Assembly (NCBI GenBank): GCA_040255675.1
Contig: JBDZVM010000002.1
Coordinates: forward strand, 164,824 to 228,823
Direction: 5' to 3'
Length of the DNA stretch: 64,000 nucleotides
DNA from: JBDZVM01 sp040255675
GTDB lineage: Bacteria > Actinomycetota > Actinomycetes > Acidothermales > Acidothermaceae
The notes under the pieces were generated by a model. The model saw nothing but the letters and a program-made list of their open reading frames with translations, ran no database searches and was not told the DNA's origin. Positions within the stretch are counted from its first letter, which is position 1. Every line of letters begins with the position of its first letter. Of this stretch, positions 18,131 to 27,076 are shown one piece after another. Position numbers and translations under genes: made by a program.

Positions 18131-18181
18131 GTGATCACGAGGACTTTTCGGCACCTATGGGGTAAAAGTTTTCGCGATCAC
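18131..18181 (-). repeat. 52-bp palindromic element, copy 2
   Basis: Same loop (CCCCATAGGTGCC on the minus strand) and same outer arms GTGATC/GATCAC as copy 1, with the inner stem partly decayed (GAGGACT against AGTTTTC). It lies between the small membrane gene and the AbiEi-like gene. On the minus strand the membrane protein ends in it as PVIAKTFTP followed by TAG. Confidence 0.85.
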
Positions 18182-18403
18182 AGGACTTTCGGGTTCGCGA
18201 GGTCTCGGAATCGGCAGGGCGCGCGGGGCCTGGTGCGCTGGTTCGCGACGGCCGATCGTGACCACTGCCAGCAACAGGATCGGGACGACGACGTACCAGC
18301 GAGTGATCCACGCGAAGCACCACATGGCCAGCACGATCGCAACCGCCCAGCTGGCGATCGCGCGGAGCGCTTGGGCGAAGCGCCGCGTCAGCGAACCCGT
18401 CAT
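18155..18403 (-). CDS. Small two-helix membrane protein
   Basis: An 82-residue protein. The ATG at 18403 has AGGAG six bases upstream, a strong site that fixes the start although the frame is open to 18502. A basic amphipathic N-terminus (MTGSLTRRFAQALRAIA) is followed by two hydrophobic stretches, WAVAIVLAMWCFAWI and WYVVVPILLLAVVTI, and a proline-rich tail. The last nine residues (VIAKTFTP and the residue before) come from palindromic element copy 2. It sits alone between element copies 2 and 3. No known family recognised. Confidence 0.6.
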   Translation of the reverse strand: MTGSLTRRFAQALRAIASWAVAIVLAMWCFAWITRWYVVVPILLLAVVTIGRREPAHQAPRALPIPRPREPESPVIAKTFTP

Positions 18404-18494
18404 GTCGACTCCTGGGATCCAAACCTCAACGCAGGTGGACGCACCATAACCGGAGAATCGGCACTGCAACGTTACGAATGAATGACAAACCACC

Positions 18495-18546
18495 GTGATC
18501 ACGAAGATTTCTTGGCACCTATGGGGGTAAGAGTCTTCGCGATCAC
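18495..18546 (-). repeat. 52-bp palindromic element, copy 3
   Basis: Arms GTGATCACGAAGATT and AGTCTTCGCGATCAC with the conserved loop (CCCCCATAGGTGCC on the minus strand). Compared with copy 1 the inner stem changes from AAAA/TTTT to AAGA/TCTT, a compensatory pair that preserves folding. It lies between the end of the GH88 gene and the start of the small membrane gene, next to a 16-bp tandem repeat. Confidence 0.85.
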
Positions 18547-18603
18547 CGGGGAGAACGATCAGCGGGGAGAACGATCACCGGGGAGAACGATCAGCGGGGA
18601 GAA
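18547..18603. repeat. 16-bp tandem repeat abutting element copy 3
   Basis: About 3.6 head-to-tail copies of CGGGGAGAACGATCAS, the last base alternating G, C, G. The array begins at the final base of palindromic element copy 3 and extends into the GH88 gene, whose last codons (SPR and stop) lie within it. Confidence 0.9.
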
Positions 18604-19742
18604 GGGGCGCGGGTTGCGAGGTCGAGCGCCTCGACGAAGTAGTAGTCGCCCCACATGACGCTCTCGTCGACCGCCAGCCCGTTGCGGTAGTGATAGGTGG
18701 CGTGGCGCAAGACGCCTTCCCAGCCTTCAGTGTCGGCCGCGATGTACTTGGTCGACCGTAACGTGCGCAAAATTTGTAGCGCGTAGGCCCGGTACCGCTC
18801 GGCCTCCGCGTTCGATCCCAAGCTGTCGGCCAGATGCTGCATTCCCGCGGCAGCGATCGCCGCGGCGGACGCCTCGTGCGAACTTTCCTGTGAAGGATCG
18901 GCCCAGTCGTTCGGAGGCACGCCGTCGTCAGGCGTGTGGGTGATGTAGTAATCGGCTGTCCGGCAAGCGACGTCGAGCATTTCCCGGTCGCCGGTGTAGC
19001 GGTAGGCGGTGTCAAAGCCGTAAATTGCCCACGCTTGGCCGCGCGCCCACGTCGAGTCGGAACGCCATCCCTGGTGAGTTGCGGCGTGCAGGAATTCACC
19101 TGTCTCGACGTCGAACCAGCCTTCGTGAATGGTGCTGCCGTCACCGCGCACCAAATAGCGCCGGCTCGTACGGCAATGCGTCAACGCGGCGTCGAAAAGG
19201 CTTTGGTCGCCGGTGTATTCGGCGGCCCTGAAGATGATGCCGACGTTCATCATGACGTCGATGAACGTGCTACCGGTGTCGACCCACGTATGGAGATAAC
19301 CTCCGGGTTCTTGTAGCCGCTTCGCCATCGTGCGGCCGGCCTCGATCAAGACATCGCGGGCGCGCGCCGACTGGTCGTGGTCGTACCACCGCCCCCAACT
19401 CGGCTCGAACATGAAACCCATGTCGTGGGTGCCCGTATCGCTTTTTCGTGGCTCGACCAACAAGCAGTACCGCTCGGCCTGCTCTCGCCACCACGGATCG
19501 CCTGTGCGGTCGGCAAAGACCCACATCATGCCGGTGAAAAATCCACCCGTCCAGCTCGGTGCCCACCGGTCTTCGAAAACCCAGCGGCCGCGACGGGTGT
19601 AGGTCGCGATCTGGTCGGGTGCGCGCTCGATAAGCGTGCGCACCTGCCTTTGCGCGAACAGCAAGGCCTCATCAATGCTCAGCGTGCGCCCGGCGTCACC
19701 GATCGGCGACGCGCTCGCATCGGTATGCCCTGTTGCGCTCAT
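18591..19742 (-). CDS. Glycoside hydrolase family 88-like (unsaturated uronyl hydrolase)
   Basis: A 383-residue (alpha/alpha)6-barrel protein. GH88/105-type signatures are FTGMMWVFADRTGDPWW, DTGTHDMGFMFEPSWGRWYD, FIDVMMNVGIIFRAAEYTGD with the likely catalytic Asp, HQGWRSDSTWARGQAWAIYG, and DESVMWGDYYFVEAL. Such enzymes remove 4,5-unsaturated uronic acids from oligosaccharides left by polysaccharide lyases. Start ATG at 19742 follows GGAG; the frame is open to 19769. It stands alone with no lyase nearby, so its substrate is unknown. No signal peptide is visible, so it is probably cytoplasmic. The 3' end runs into a tandem repeat. Confidence 0.85.
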   Translation of the reverse strand: MSATGHTDASASPIGDAGRTLSIDEALLFAQRQVRTLIERAPDQIATYTRRGRWVFEDRWAPSWTGGFFTGMMWVFADRTGDPWWREQAERYCLLVEPRKSDTGTHDMGFMFEPSWGRWYDHDQSARARDVLIEAGRTMAKRLQEPGGYLHTWVDTGSTFIDVMMNVGIIFRAAEYTGDQSLFDAALTHCRTSRRYLVRGDGSTIHEGWFDVETGEFLHAATHQGWRSDSTWARGQAWAIYGFDTAYRYTGDREMLDVACRTADYYITHTPDDGVPPNDWADPSQESSHEASAAAIAAAGMQHLADSLGSNAEAERYRAYALQILRTLRSTKYIAADTEGWEGVLRHATYHYRNGLAVDESVMWGDYYFVEALDLATRAPSPR

Positions 19743-19876
19743 CGAGTCGCTCCACGAGCCGCCGAGCACAACCGACCGATCGAGCAGGCCCGTTCTGCAG
19801 AGTACTCGGTGCGCTCGGCTTGCATGAGGTGGTGCTCCTTCGCGGTGGGCTCAATCGTATCTCCTGACGATGCACG

Positions 19877-20650
19877 CTATTTCTTGCGGTGCAAAAATGC
19901 CTGCACCGCAGCGTGTTGTTCGTCGGTTTCGCAGCACGCGGCGACCGCGTCGGCCTCCGCAATAAGACCTGCGTCGACTCCTTCGGCGAGCCCGACTCTG
20001 ATTGCCCGTTTCGCACCCTCGACTGCGTACTTGCTGCGGGCCGCGATTCGCTCGGCGAGCGAGATAGCGGCGGAAAGCGGATCGTCGGCGACATGGTTGA
20101 CGAGCCCGATATCAAAGGCATCCTGGGCAGACAGGAGATCGCCGGTGAGAATCATTTCCGTCGCCCGGCCGCGCCCAACCAGCCGGGGCAGTCGTTGCGT
20201 ACCGCCCCAACCGGGCAGATTCGCCAACGTGATTTCGGGCTGGCCAACGCGCGCTCCGGCCCCAGCTATTCGGATGTCTGCCGCCATCGCCAACTCGAGT
20301 CCGCCACCGAGAGCGAAGCCGTTGAGGGCGGCGATCACGACGACGGGCAGTTCTTCGATCTGGCCGAAGACTAGCTGCCCCCGTCGCATAAACTCGCGCG
20401 CCGTGGCGGCGTCTATTCCGTCGAGGTTACTGATGTCGGCTCCGGCGCAGAATGCTTTTTCACCCGCGCCGGTTATCACCAAGGCGCGCGGCCCAGCGGG
20501 CTCGGACCACCGTTTCTCGACATCGCTGGCCAGCTCACCCAACGCCTCGATCAACGACCTGTTCAGCGCGTTGCCCTTGTGCGGCCGGTTGAGCGTCGCG
20601 ACGACAACCTGTCCACGGTCGTCGACAGCGAGAACGGGTTCGTCGGCCAT
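19877..20650 (-). CDS. Enoyl-CoA hydratase/isomerase family protein
   Basis: A 257-residue crotonase-fold protein. The oxyanion-hole segments are FCAGADISNLDGID and ALNGFALGGGLELAMAADIR; Glu of GQPEITLANLPGWGGTQRL is at the usual catalytic place. It is the last gene of the operon headed by the ABC importer, overlapping the CoA-transferase by 1 bp (TGATG). In context it would hydrate an enoyl-CoA or dehydrate a hydroxyacyl-CoA made by the preceding enzymes. Confidence 0.92.
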   Translation of the reverse strand: MADEPVLAVDDRGQVVVATLNRPHKGNALNRSLIEALGELASDVEKRWSEPAGPRALVITGAGEKAFCAGADISNLDGIDAATAREFMRRGQLVFGQIEELPVVVIAALNGFALGGGLELAMAADIRIAGAGARVGQPEITLANLPGWGGTQRLPRLVGRGRATEMILTGDLLSAQDAFDIGLVNHVADDPLSAAISLAERIAARSKYAVEGAKRAIRVGLAEGVDAGLIAEADAVAACCETDEQHAAVQAFLHRKK

Positions 20651-22215
20651 CAGCGGGTCTCCTCATCGCGCGCGTCGGTAAGAGAAAGCGCCATCGGCTG
20701 AGCGCCGTAAAGGCGTGAATCCATGGAAGCGAGTTCCGCACTCACCAAAGGCTTGAAGTCCATATGCGACAGCACATCGCGCTCGAGGTCGAGCCCGGGA
20801 GCGACCTCGGTGAGCATGAGGCCGTCGGGCGTGAGGGAGAAGACGGCACGCTCGGTCACGTAAGTGACAGGCTGCCCGACAGCCAACGCCCTTTCGGCCG
20901 AGAAACTGATTTGCTCCACCTCTTTTACCAGCTTGACGGTTCCGCCGTCGGGGACTCGCAGCGGCACGCTACCCCCAACGTCATAAGCGCCGCCCGCGAC
21001 GAACGTTCCGACGAACACCAGACGTTTCGCGCCCTGCGAGATGTTGATGAAACCGCCCACACCAGGGGTACGCCCGCCGAACCGGCTCACGTTCACGTTG
21101 CCGAGATTGTCGACCTGCGCGAAGCTCAACACGGCGACGTCGAGCCCGCCGCCGTCGTAAAAGTCGAACTGATAGCCCGCGTCGATAGTCGCGTCGGGGT
21201 TCACACACATGCCGAAGTCGCTACCGCCCGCGGGCACACCACCGACGTGGCCCTGTTCAACCGTAAAAGTGACGGCGGACGCGAGACCCTCCTCGGCGAG
21301 CACCGCGGCAACGCCATCCGGCATGCCGAACCCGAGGTTGATGATGTCTCCGTCACGCAGCTCCAGCGCGGCGCGGCGGGCAATCACTTTCCGGACGTCG
21401 AGCGGCAGCGCGCGCAGGGTGGTATCGAGCGCTCGCTTTTCGCCCGTGAGGTAGGGATCGTCCGCAGTAGCGAATGACAACCGTTGCTCAGGGTCGACGA
21501 CCAGCGCGTCGACCAAGATGCCCGGCACGCGAACGCGTCGCGGGTCGAGCGTGCCGGCTGGCACCACTTCGCGCACTTGCGCGATGACGATTCCGCCACT
21601 GTTGCGAGCGGCTTGCGCCGCCGACAACGTCTCGGCGAACAACCCCTCGCCGTCCATCGTGATATTGCCGTTCTCGTCGGCTTTCGTGCCGCGAATCACC
21701 GCGACGTCGATGGGAAAGGACGGCGTGAAAAGCCATTCCTTGCCGGCCAGTTCGACGACCTGCACGAGGTCGTCGACTGCCGCCGCGTTCAGTCTGCCGC
21801 CGTCGATGCGCGGATCCACGAACGTCCCGAGGCCCACCGCGGAAACCACTCCTGGCCGGCCGGCCGCTATTTCACGCAGGAGGTGCGAAAGGGTTCCTTG
21901 CGGCAAGCAGTAAGCCTCGATTTTGTCGTTGAAGGCGAGCTGTTGCATGCGCTGGGTCCAGCCCCAATGGCCTCCGATCACCCGCCGCACCATGCCGAGG
22001 TGCGCGAACCGGTCGATGCCGCCGCCGTGGCCGTCGCCCATGCCGGAGATATGCACCAACGTCAGGTCACGCGGGTGCCCCTCGGAGAGGAAGCGCGCTT
22101 CGATGCCTTGCAGCACGGCGGCCGGCTCGTTGACGCCTCCCCCGGAGCCGTCGACGAGCACGGTCGCGCCGTCCGGTATGAGCTTGGCAGCTGCTGCCGC
22201 ATCGCGGATTCTCAT
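20650..22215 (-). CDS. Acyl-CoA:acetate/3-ketoacid CoA-transferase, fused alpha-beta (Pct/YdiF type)
   Basis: A 521-residue family I CoA-transferase with both halves in one chain. The first half has LIPDGATVLVDGSGGGVNEP; the second has INLGFGMPDGVAAVLAEEG and the catalytic Glu320 in TVEQGHVGGVPAGGSDFG, followed by FDFYDGGGLDVAVLS. This subtype moves CoA between acetyl- or propionyl-CoA and short hydroxy-acids or propionate. The ATG at 22215 is the best start; the longer frame overlaps the upstream aldehyde dehydrogenase in another frame. It sits between aldehyde dehydrogenase and enoyl-CoA hydratase, matching a role in activating the acid product. Confidence 0.92.
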   Translation of the reverse strand: MRIRDAAAAAKLIPDGATVLVDGSGGGVNEPAAVLQGIEARFLSEGHPRDLTLVHISGMGDGHGGGIDRFAHLGMVRRVIGGHWGWTQRMQQLAFNDKIEAYCLPQGTLSHLLREIAAGRPGVVSAVGLGTFVDPRIDGGRLNAAAVDDLVQVVELAGKEWLFTPSFPIDVAVIRGTKADENGNITMDGEGLFAETLSAAQAARNSGGIVIAQVREVVPAGTLDPRRVRVPGILVDALVVDPEQRLSFATADDPYLTGEKRALDTTLRALPLDVRKVIARRAALELRDGDIINLGFGMPDGVAAVLAEEGLASAVTFTVEQGHVGGVPAGGSDFGMCVNPDATIDAGYQFDFYDGGGLDVAVLSFAQVDNLGNVNVSRFGGRTPGVGGFINISQGAKRLVFVGTFVAGGAYDVGGSVPLRVPDGGTVKLVKEVEQISFSAERALAVGQPVTYVTERAVFSLTPDGLMLTEVAPGLDLERDVLSHMDFKPLVSAELASMDSRLYGAQPMALSLTDARDEETR

Positions 22216-22247
22216 GCAGAGGGCCGATCTACTCGATACCAGCGGGT

Positions 22248-23768
22248 TCAGCTCGTCGCTACATGCGAGCCGCCAATGGCGAAGGTGCCGGCACGCTTTC
22301 CGCTTCTGATGCTCACCGACTTCAGTTCGGTGAACTCCTCGAAGCCGGCCTGCCCCATCTCGCGCCCGAAGCCGCTCGCCTTGTAGCCACCGAAGGGCAT
22401 GGTCGGCGGGCCATCGATTGTCGTATTCACATAGACCGTACCGCTCTTGAGTTGCTTGGAAATCGGCAACACTTTGTCGATGTCTTTCGACCAGATGCTG
22501 TTCGACAAGCCGTAGTCGACGGCGTTCGCCATCGTCACCGCTTCGTCGGCATCGCTGAATCGGGTCACGCTCAGCACAGGTCCGAAAATCTCCTCGGTGA
22601 ACGCCGCCATGGTAGGTGTGACGCCGTCGAGGATCGTGGGCTCCACGTAAAGGCCATCGCCCAGATCGGTACCAGCGGCCCGGCCGCCACCTGTCACGAC
22701 GCGCGCGCCCTGGGCGCGGCCTTTTTCGACGTGGCCGAGCACTTTGTCGAGGTGGCCCGCGTGAATCATCGCGCCGACGTCGGTCGAGCGATCGAGCGGC
22801 TGACCCACGCGCAAGCGCCGAGCCGCGACCGCTAACCGATCCAAGAACTCGTCGGCAACCGAGTCTTGCACGAGCAACCGAGCTTGCGAGACGCAGCATT
22901 CGCCGTTGTTGAAAAACACGCCGAACGTCACGCCCTCTGCCGCGTCGTCGAGGTCGGCGTCGGCGAACACGATGTTCGCCGCCTTGCCGCCGAGTTCGAG
23001 GGAAAGTTTCTTGATGTTTCCCTTCGACGCGTCCAACACCTTGCGCCCGGTCAGCGTCGAGCCGGTGAACGACAAGACGTCGACGCCGACGTGTTCAGAA
23101 AGAGCTTGTCCGGCGCGGCCGTCGCCGGTGACGACGTTCAAAACCCCGGCCGGAAGGCCGGCCTCGGCATAAAGCCGCGCCAGCTCCAAAGCGCTGCTCG
23201 TCGTCAGCTCTGACGGCTTGACGACGGCGGTGCAGCCGGCCGCCAAAGCGAACGGCAACTTCTGGCTCAAGATGAGGGCCGGGAAATTCCACGGAACGAT
23301 GAGACCCGCGACGCCCGCCGGCTCGCGAAACACCAAGCCGGTGAAATCAGGGCCGTGGTTGGTGTATGTCGTGCCGTGCATCTGCACGGCAAGCCCGGCC
23401 GCGTAGCGGGTCAGCATCGCCGCGCCGCCGATGTCGCCTTCAGCCAACTTGATGGGTTTGCCGCCCTCTTCGGCATCGAGCCGGGCAAGCAAGTCAGCGT
23501 TGGCGTCGATAAGGTCGGCGACCTTGTTCAGCACGGCGGCGCGCTCGAATGCCGTCAACCGCGGCCAATCACCGCTATCGAAGGCCGACCGCGCCGCCCG
23601 CACAGCGTCGTCGACGTCGCGCTCGTTACCCGCGGCGACGACCGACACGAGCGAACCTGTTCCTGGCGCGATGCGATCGATCGTCTCACCGGGTTCGCGC
23701 CATTCGCCGGCAATGAAATGCCCAAGCCGCCTCGGAGTAGTCGTTGCGTTGGTTTCGAGGGTGGTCAC
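22248..23768 (-). CDS. Aldehyde dehydrogenase
   Basis: A 506-residue NAD(P)-dependent ALDH. Motifs: VPWNFPALILSQKLPFALAAG, FTGSTLTGRKV, KLSLELGGKAANIVF with the general-base Glu, FFNNGECCVSQARL with the catalytic Cys, and EEIFGPVLSV. The GTG at 23768 is preceded by GGAGG. It lies directly downstream of an Fe-alcohol dehydrogenase and upstream of a CoA-transferase, so it probably oxidises the aldehyde formed by the former to the acid used by the latter. Confidence 0.95.
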   Translation of the reverse strand: MTTLETNATTTPRRLGHFIAGEWREPGETIDRIAPGTGSLVSVVAAGNERDVDDAVRAARSAFDSGDWPRLTAFERAAVLNKVADLIDANADLLARLDAEEGGKPIKLAEGDIGGAAMLTRYAAGLAVQMHGTTYTNHGPDFTGLVFREPAGVAGLIVPWNFPALILSQKLPFALAAGCTAVVKPSELTTSSALELARLYAEAGLPAGVLNVVTGDGRAGQALSEHVGVDVLSFTGSTLTGRKVLDASKGNIKKLSLELGGKAANIVFADADLDDAAEGVTFGVFFNNGECCVSQARLLVQDSVADEFLDRLAVAARRLRVGQPLDRSTDVGAMIHAGHLDKVLGHVEKGRAQGARVVTGGGRAAGTDLGDGLYVEPTILDGVTPTMAAFTEEIFGPVLSVTRFSDADEAVTMANAVDYGLSNSIWSKDIDKVLPISKQLKSGTVYVNTTIDGPPTMPFGGYKASGFGREMGQAGFEEFTELKSVSIRSGKRAGTFAIGGSHVATS

Positions 23769-23792
23769 GAGATCCTCCAGATCCGATTGAGC

Positions 23793-24929
23793 TTAGAGCG
23801 CGGCGAGATAGAGAGCTTTGAGGTCGTCGAGCGTGCAGGGTCGCGGGTTGCCCGGCAGGTCGGCCTGTTGCAAAGCATCGGCGGCGAGGGTGTCGATCGC
23901 ACTCGCCGGCACGTTGAGTTCGCTAAGCCGCCGCGGCACTCCGGTCTCGTCGGCCAGTCGATGCACGGCGGCGGCAGCGAGCCGAGCCGCCGCCATGTCG
24001 TCAAGCCCGGCAACGTCTTCGCCTAGTGCCGAGGCGATTCGCGCGAACTTCGCCGGGGCCGCCTCGAGGTTGTAATCGATGACGTATGGCAAGAACAGCG
24101 CATTCGCCGTGCCGTGGTGCACGCCGTAATGGCCGCCGAGGGTATTGGCAAGAGCGTGGACGGCGCCAAGCCCGGCGTCGTGGAAACCGATACCGGCCAT
24201 GCACGAGGCTATGAGCATGTCGTAGAGCGCGTCGGCGTCACCGCGAGTCGCTTTAACAATGCTGCGGCCGATGAGTTCGATGGCGCCGATATTGATGACG
24301 TCGGTGAGCGGGTTGGCGCCTTTGGCGACATAAGCCTCGACCGCGTGCGTAAGAGCGTCCATGCCCGTGGTGGCGGCGAGTTTGCCGGGCAGTTTCGCGA
24401 CGAGGCTTGGTGCCAGCACGGCAAGGGTCGGGAAGAGCAGGTCTGAGACGATGACCATCTTGACGTGCGTGGCGGGATTGGTGATAACCGCGCCCTTCGT
24501 CACTTCGCTGCCGCTGCCGACGGTTGTGGGGATGGCCACGATCGGCAAGGGGCGCGTCGAAAACCGATCAGCGCCTTCGTAGTCGGCGATTCCTCCACCG
24601 TTGGTGGCGACCAGCGCGGCGGATTTCGCGACGTCGATGCTGCTACCGCCGCCGAGGCCCAGCACAATATCGGCGCCGGCAGTTCGAGCGGCCGCGACAG
24701 CGCCGTCGACCGTTGCCACATCGGGGTTTCCCGCGACCTCGCTGAACACCGATACTTTAACCGTCGACTCGATGGCCGCGACGACTTCGTCGAGAATTCC
24801 TGCCGCTTTGACGCCCGGGTCGGTGACGACGAGCACCGATGTTCCGAGCGCCGGCAACCGGGCAGCGAGTTCGGAAAGCGCGTCGGCCCCGAGCAACACG
24901 CGAGTGGGCGAAGCGAACGTGTAGGCCAT
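23793..24929 (-). CDS. Iron-containing alcohol dehydrogenase
   Basis: A 378-residue group III alcohol dehydrogenase. GLGGGSSIDVAKSAAL binds the nucleotide; metal ligands are visible in GMDALTHAVEAYVA (Asp and His) and in HALANTLGGHYGVHHGTANA (two His). IPTTVGSGSEVTKGAVI is the conserved substrate-side segment. Start at ATG 24929 rather than the TTG one codon earlier; GAGGAG lies upstream. The family includes methanol, 1,3-propanediol, lactaldehyde and butanol enzymes, so the substrate stays open. First enzyme of the catabolic part of the operon, 41 bp after the permease. Confidence 0.93.
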   Translation of the reverse strand: MAYTFASPTRVLLGADALSELAARLPALGTSVLVVTDPGVKAAGILDEVVAAIESTVKVSVFSEVAGNPDVATVDGAVAAARTAGADIVLGLGGGSSIDVAKSAALVATNGGGIADYEGADRFSTRPLPIVAIPTTVGSGSEVTKGAVITNPATHVKMVIVSDLLFPTLAVLAPSLVAKLPGKLAATTGMDALTHAVEAYVAKGANPLTDVINIGAIELIGRSIVKATRGDADALYDMLIASCMAGIGFHDAGLGAVHALANTLGGHYGVHHGTANALFLPYVIDYNLEAAPAKFARIASALGEDVAGLDDMAAARLAAAAVHRLADETGVPRRLSELNVPASAIDTLAADALQQADLPGNPRPCTLDDLKALYLAAL

Positions 24930-24970
24930 CAAGACTCCTCAAAGTGGAAGCTGTAGCGGGAAAGGCACCA

Positions 24971-26224
24971 TCACGCCGCTCCGTGCGCGACGCGAGTTCG
25001 CCGAGCCATCGAGTCGACAATGACCGCGAGCATCAACACGCCGCCGGTAATCATGAATCGCACGGCTGACGTGAGGTTCAACAGCGTGAGGCCGTTGGCG
25101 ATCGATTCGATGACGACGATTCCGAGCAGCGCGGAATAGGCATTGCCTCGGCCACCGAACAAGCTGGTACCGCCGATGACCGCCGCCGCGATGGCGTTGA
25201 GGTTGGTGTCGCCGGTGCCGCTGCTGATGCTGGCGGCCGACAATCGCCCGGCCGACATGAGTCCGCCGAGAGCGGCGAGCGTCGAGCAAAGCACGAACAC
25301 CGAAACGTACACGCGCCAGAGCTTGATGCCGGCGCGGCGGGCGGCCTCGACAGAACCACCGACGGCGTACACCGAGCGCCCCCACCGGGTACGCCGCAGA
25401 GCGAAGTCGACGACGATGACGAGCACGACGAGCAGCACGAAAGGCAGGCTCACACCGCGAGATTTGTTGAGATACCAGCAGCCGAACTCAAGCCCCACCA
25501 GCAGCAACAGCGCGACTGTCACTGTCTTCGTCAACGAACCGGCCGACAGATGGGCCGCCCGGCGGCGCCGCATGCGCAGCAGTTGCGTCATGACGTACCA
25601 GGCGACGATGACCCCGGCGAGAATGTACGACAACGTGTCGGGCACGAACGCCCGTTGCATGAATCCGACGATGGCCGATTGGAAAGGCAGGTTGATCGAA
25701 CCGTGCGCGCCGAGTATTTGCAGCTGCAAGCCAAGTATCGCGAGTAATCCGGCAAGGGTGATGACGAAGCTCGGTACATTGAACCTGACGTAGACAAAGC
25801 TGTAGATGAGCCCGACGGCAACGCCCGCCGCAAGTGCCACCACGATGGCGACGGGCAACGACCAGCCGGCGGAGGTGAGTCCGATGCCGAGAATGGACGA
25901 CGCCAAGCCGCTCATCGACCCCACCGACAAGTCGATTTCGGCGACGAGAAGCACGAGGACGACGCCAACCGCGATGACGCCGTCGGCGGCGCATTGAGTG
26001 GCGAGATTGACGAGGTTTCGGCTCGACAGGAACGACGAGTTGAGACCCTGGATGATGCCCCAGATCAAAATGAGCCCGACGATAATCGGCAGCGATCCGA
26101 TGTCGCCGGCGCGAACGCGCTTGACGAAACGGCGTGCCGATTGGTCCCAGCCGGTTACTCGGATCAGGCGCTCGTCGCCCGCGTCGACAGTGAGAGCGGC
26201 AGATGTGGCCCTAGCTCGCGTCAC
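24971..26224 (-). CDS. Sugar-type ABC transporter permease (RbsC/XylH family)
   Basis: A 417-residue permease with about ten hydrophobic helices, for example IVGLILIWGIIQGL, IAVGVVLVLLVAEIDLSVGS and LLVVLVIVVDFAL. The signature EIDLSVGSMSGLAS and the late NAIAAAVIGGTSLFGGRGNAYS are typical of this family. It overlaps the ATPase gene by 4 bp and would form the channel for the binding protein encoded at 27131-28291. Confidence 0.93.
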   Translation of the reverse strand: MTRARATSAALTVDAGDERLIRVTGWDQSARRFVKRVRAGDIGSLPIIVGLILIWGIIQGLNSSFLSSRNLVNLATQCAADGVIAVGVVLVLLVAEIDLSVGSMSGLASSILGIGLTSAGWSLPVAIVVALAAGVAVGLIYSFVYVRFNVPSFVITLAGLLAILGLQLQILGAHGSINLPFQSAIVGFMQRAFVPDTLSYILAGVIVAWYVMTQLLRMRRRRAAHLSAGSLTKTVTVALLLLVGLEFGCWYLNKSRGVSLPFVLLVVLVIVVDFALRRTRWGRSVYAVGGSVEAARRAGIKLWRVYVSVFVLCSTLAALGGLMSAGRLSAASISSGTGDTNLNAIAAAVIGGTSLFGGRGNAYSALLGIVVIESIANGLTLLNLTSAVRFMITGGVLMLAVIVDSMARRTRVAHGAA

Positions 26225-27045
26225 GACGGCTCCTCCTCGCTGGCTTGGTGACGCGTTCGAGAGGCACGACGGGTCACGGTGTTGTCGACCGCACCGGTGA
26301 TCGCCGCCACGATTTCCTCCGACGTCGTCTCCGCGATACGGAATTCCCCGTTGTTGCGGCCTAGTCGCAAGACGACGGCCCGATCCGCGACAGCGGCGAC
26401 GTCCGCCATGTTGTGCGTGATGAGCAGCACCGCGTGGCCGCGGTCGCGCAATCGTTCGATGAGGTTCAACACCTCGGCCGTTTGCGCGACGCCTAGCGCG
26501 GCGGTCGGCTCGTCAAGAATCACCACCGCCGGGTCGCCGACGAGCGAGCGCGCGATGGCGACGGTTTGCCGTTGGCCACCAGAAAGGCCCGCGACTGCCG
26601 TTCGCACGGAAGGAATCTTGGCGGACAGCTGTCCGAGGAGATCCCACGCGCGTTCTTCCATGCGCTCTTCGCTGAGCAGCAGGCCACCGTCTTCGCGCCC
26701 CAAGAACAGGTTGGCGACCACGTCGAGGTTGTCGCACAACGCCAGGTCTTGATAAACCGTCGCGATGCCCAGATTGCGGGCGGCGGTCGGGCTTGAAATG
26801 ACCACCTCGCGGCCGTCGAACTCGATCGCGCCCGAGTCAGCGGGGTGCACGCCGGCCAAAATCTTGACGAGAGTGGACTTTCCGGCGCCGTTGTCGCCCA
26901 GCAGCGCGGTGACTTCGCCGCGCTTGACGTCGAGGTCGACGTCCGAGAGGGCCCGGACGGCACCGAACGACTTGCTGACGCCACGTAGAGAAAGCACAGC
27001 CCCCACATGGGGTTTTTGCGAGGTCGCGGCCTCGGTCTGCGGCAC
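26221..27045 (-). CDS. Sugar-type ABC transporter ATP-binding protein (single-domain)
   Basis: A 274-residue ATPase: Walker A GDNGAGKST, Q-loop VYQDLALCDNLDV, signature LSGGQRQ, Walker B VVILDEPTAALG, switch His in LLITHNM. It has a single nucleotide-binding domain, unlike the double-domain RbsA/XylG, so it should act as a homodimer. The start codon overlaps nothing upstream; a strong intercistronic hairpin separates it from the binding-protein gene. Confidence 0.94.
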   Translation of the reverse strand: MPQTEAATSQKPHVGAVLSLRGVSKSFGAVRALSDVDLDVKRGEVTALLGDNGAGKSTLVKILAGVHPADSGAIEFDGREVVISSPTAARNLGIATVYQDLALCDNLDVVANLFLGREDGGLLLSEERMEERAWDLLGQLSAKIPSVRTAVAGLSGGQRQTVAIARSLVGDPAVVILDEPTAALGVAQTAEVLNLIERLRDRGHAVLLITHNMADVAAVADRAVVLRLGRNNGEFRIAETTSEEIVAAITGAVDNTVTRRASRTRHQASEEEPS

Positions 27046-27076
27046 GGTGCTCTCCTGGAAGATCAGTGTTGTGGAC

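Noticed and set aside
17035..18546. Palindromic elements as true integron attC sites
   Set aside because: No GTTRRRY/RYYYAAC core sites at the ends, no integrase, and the elements also interrupt a gene; only the gene-palindrome geometry is similar.
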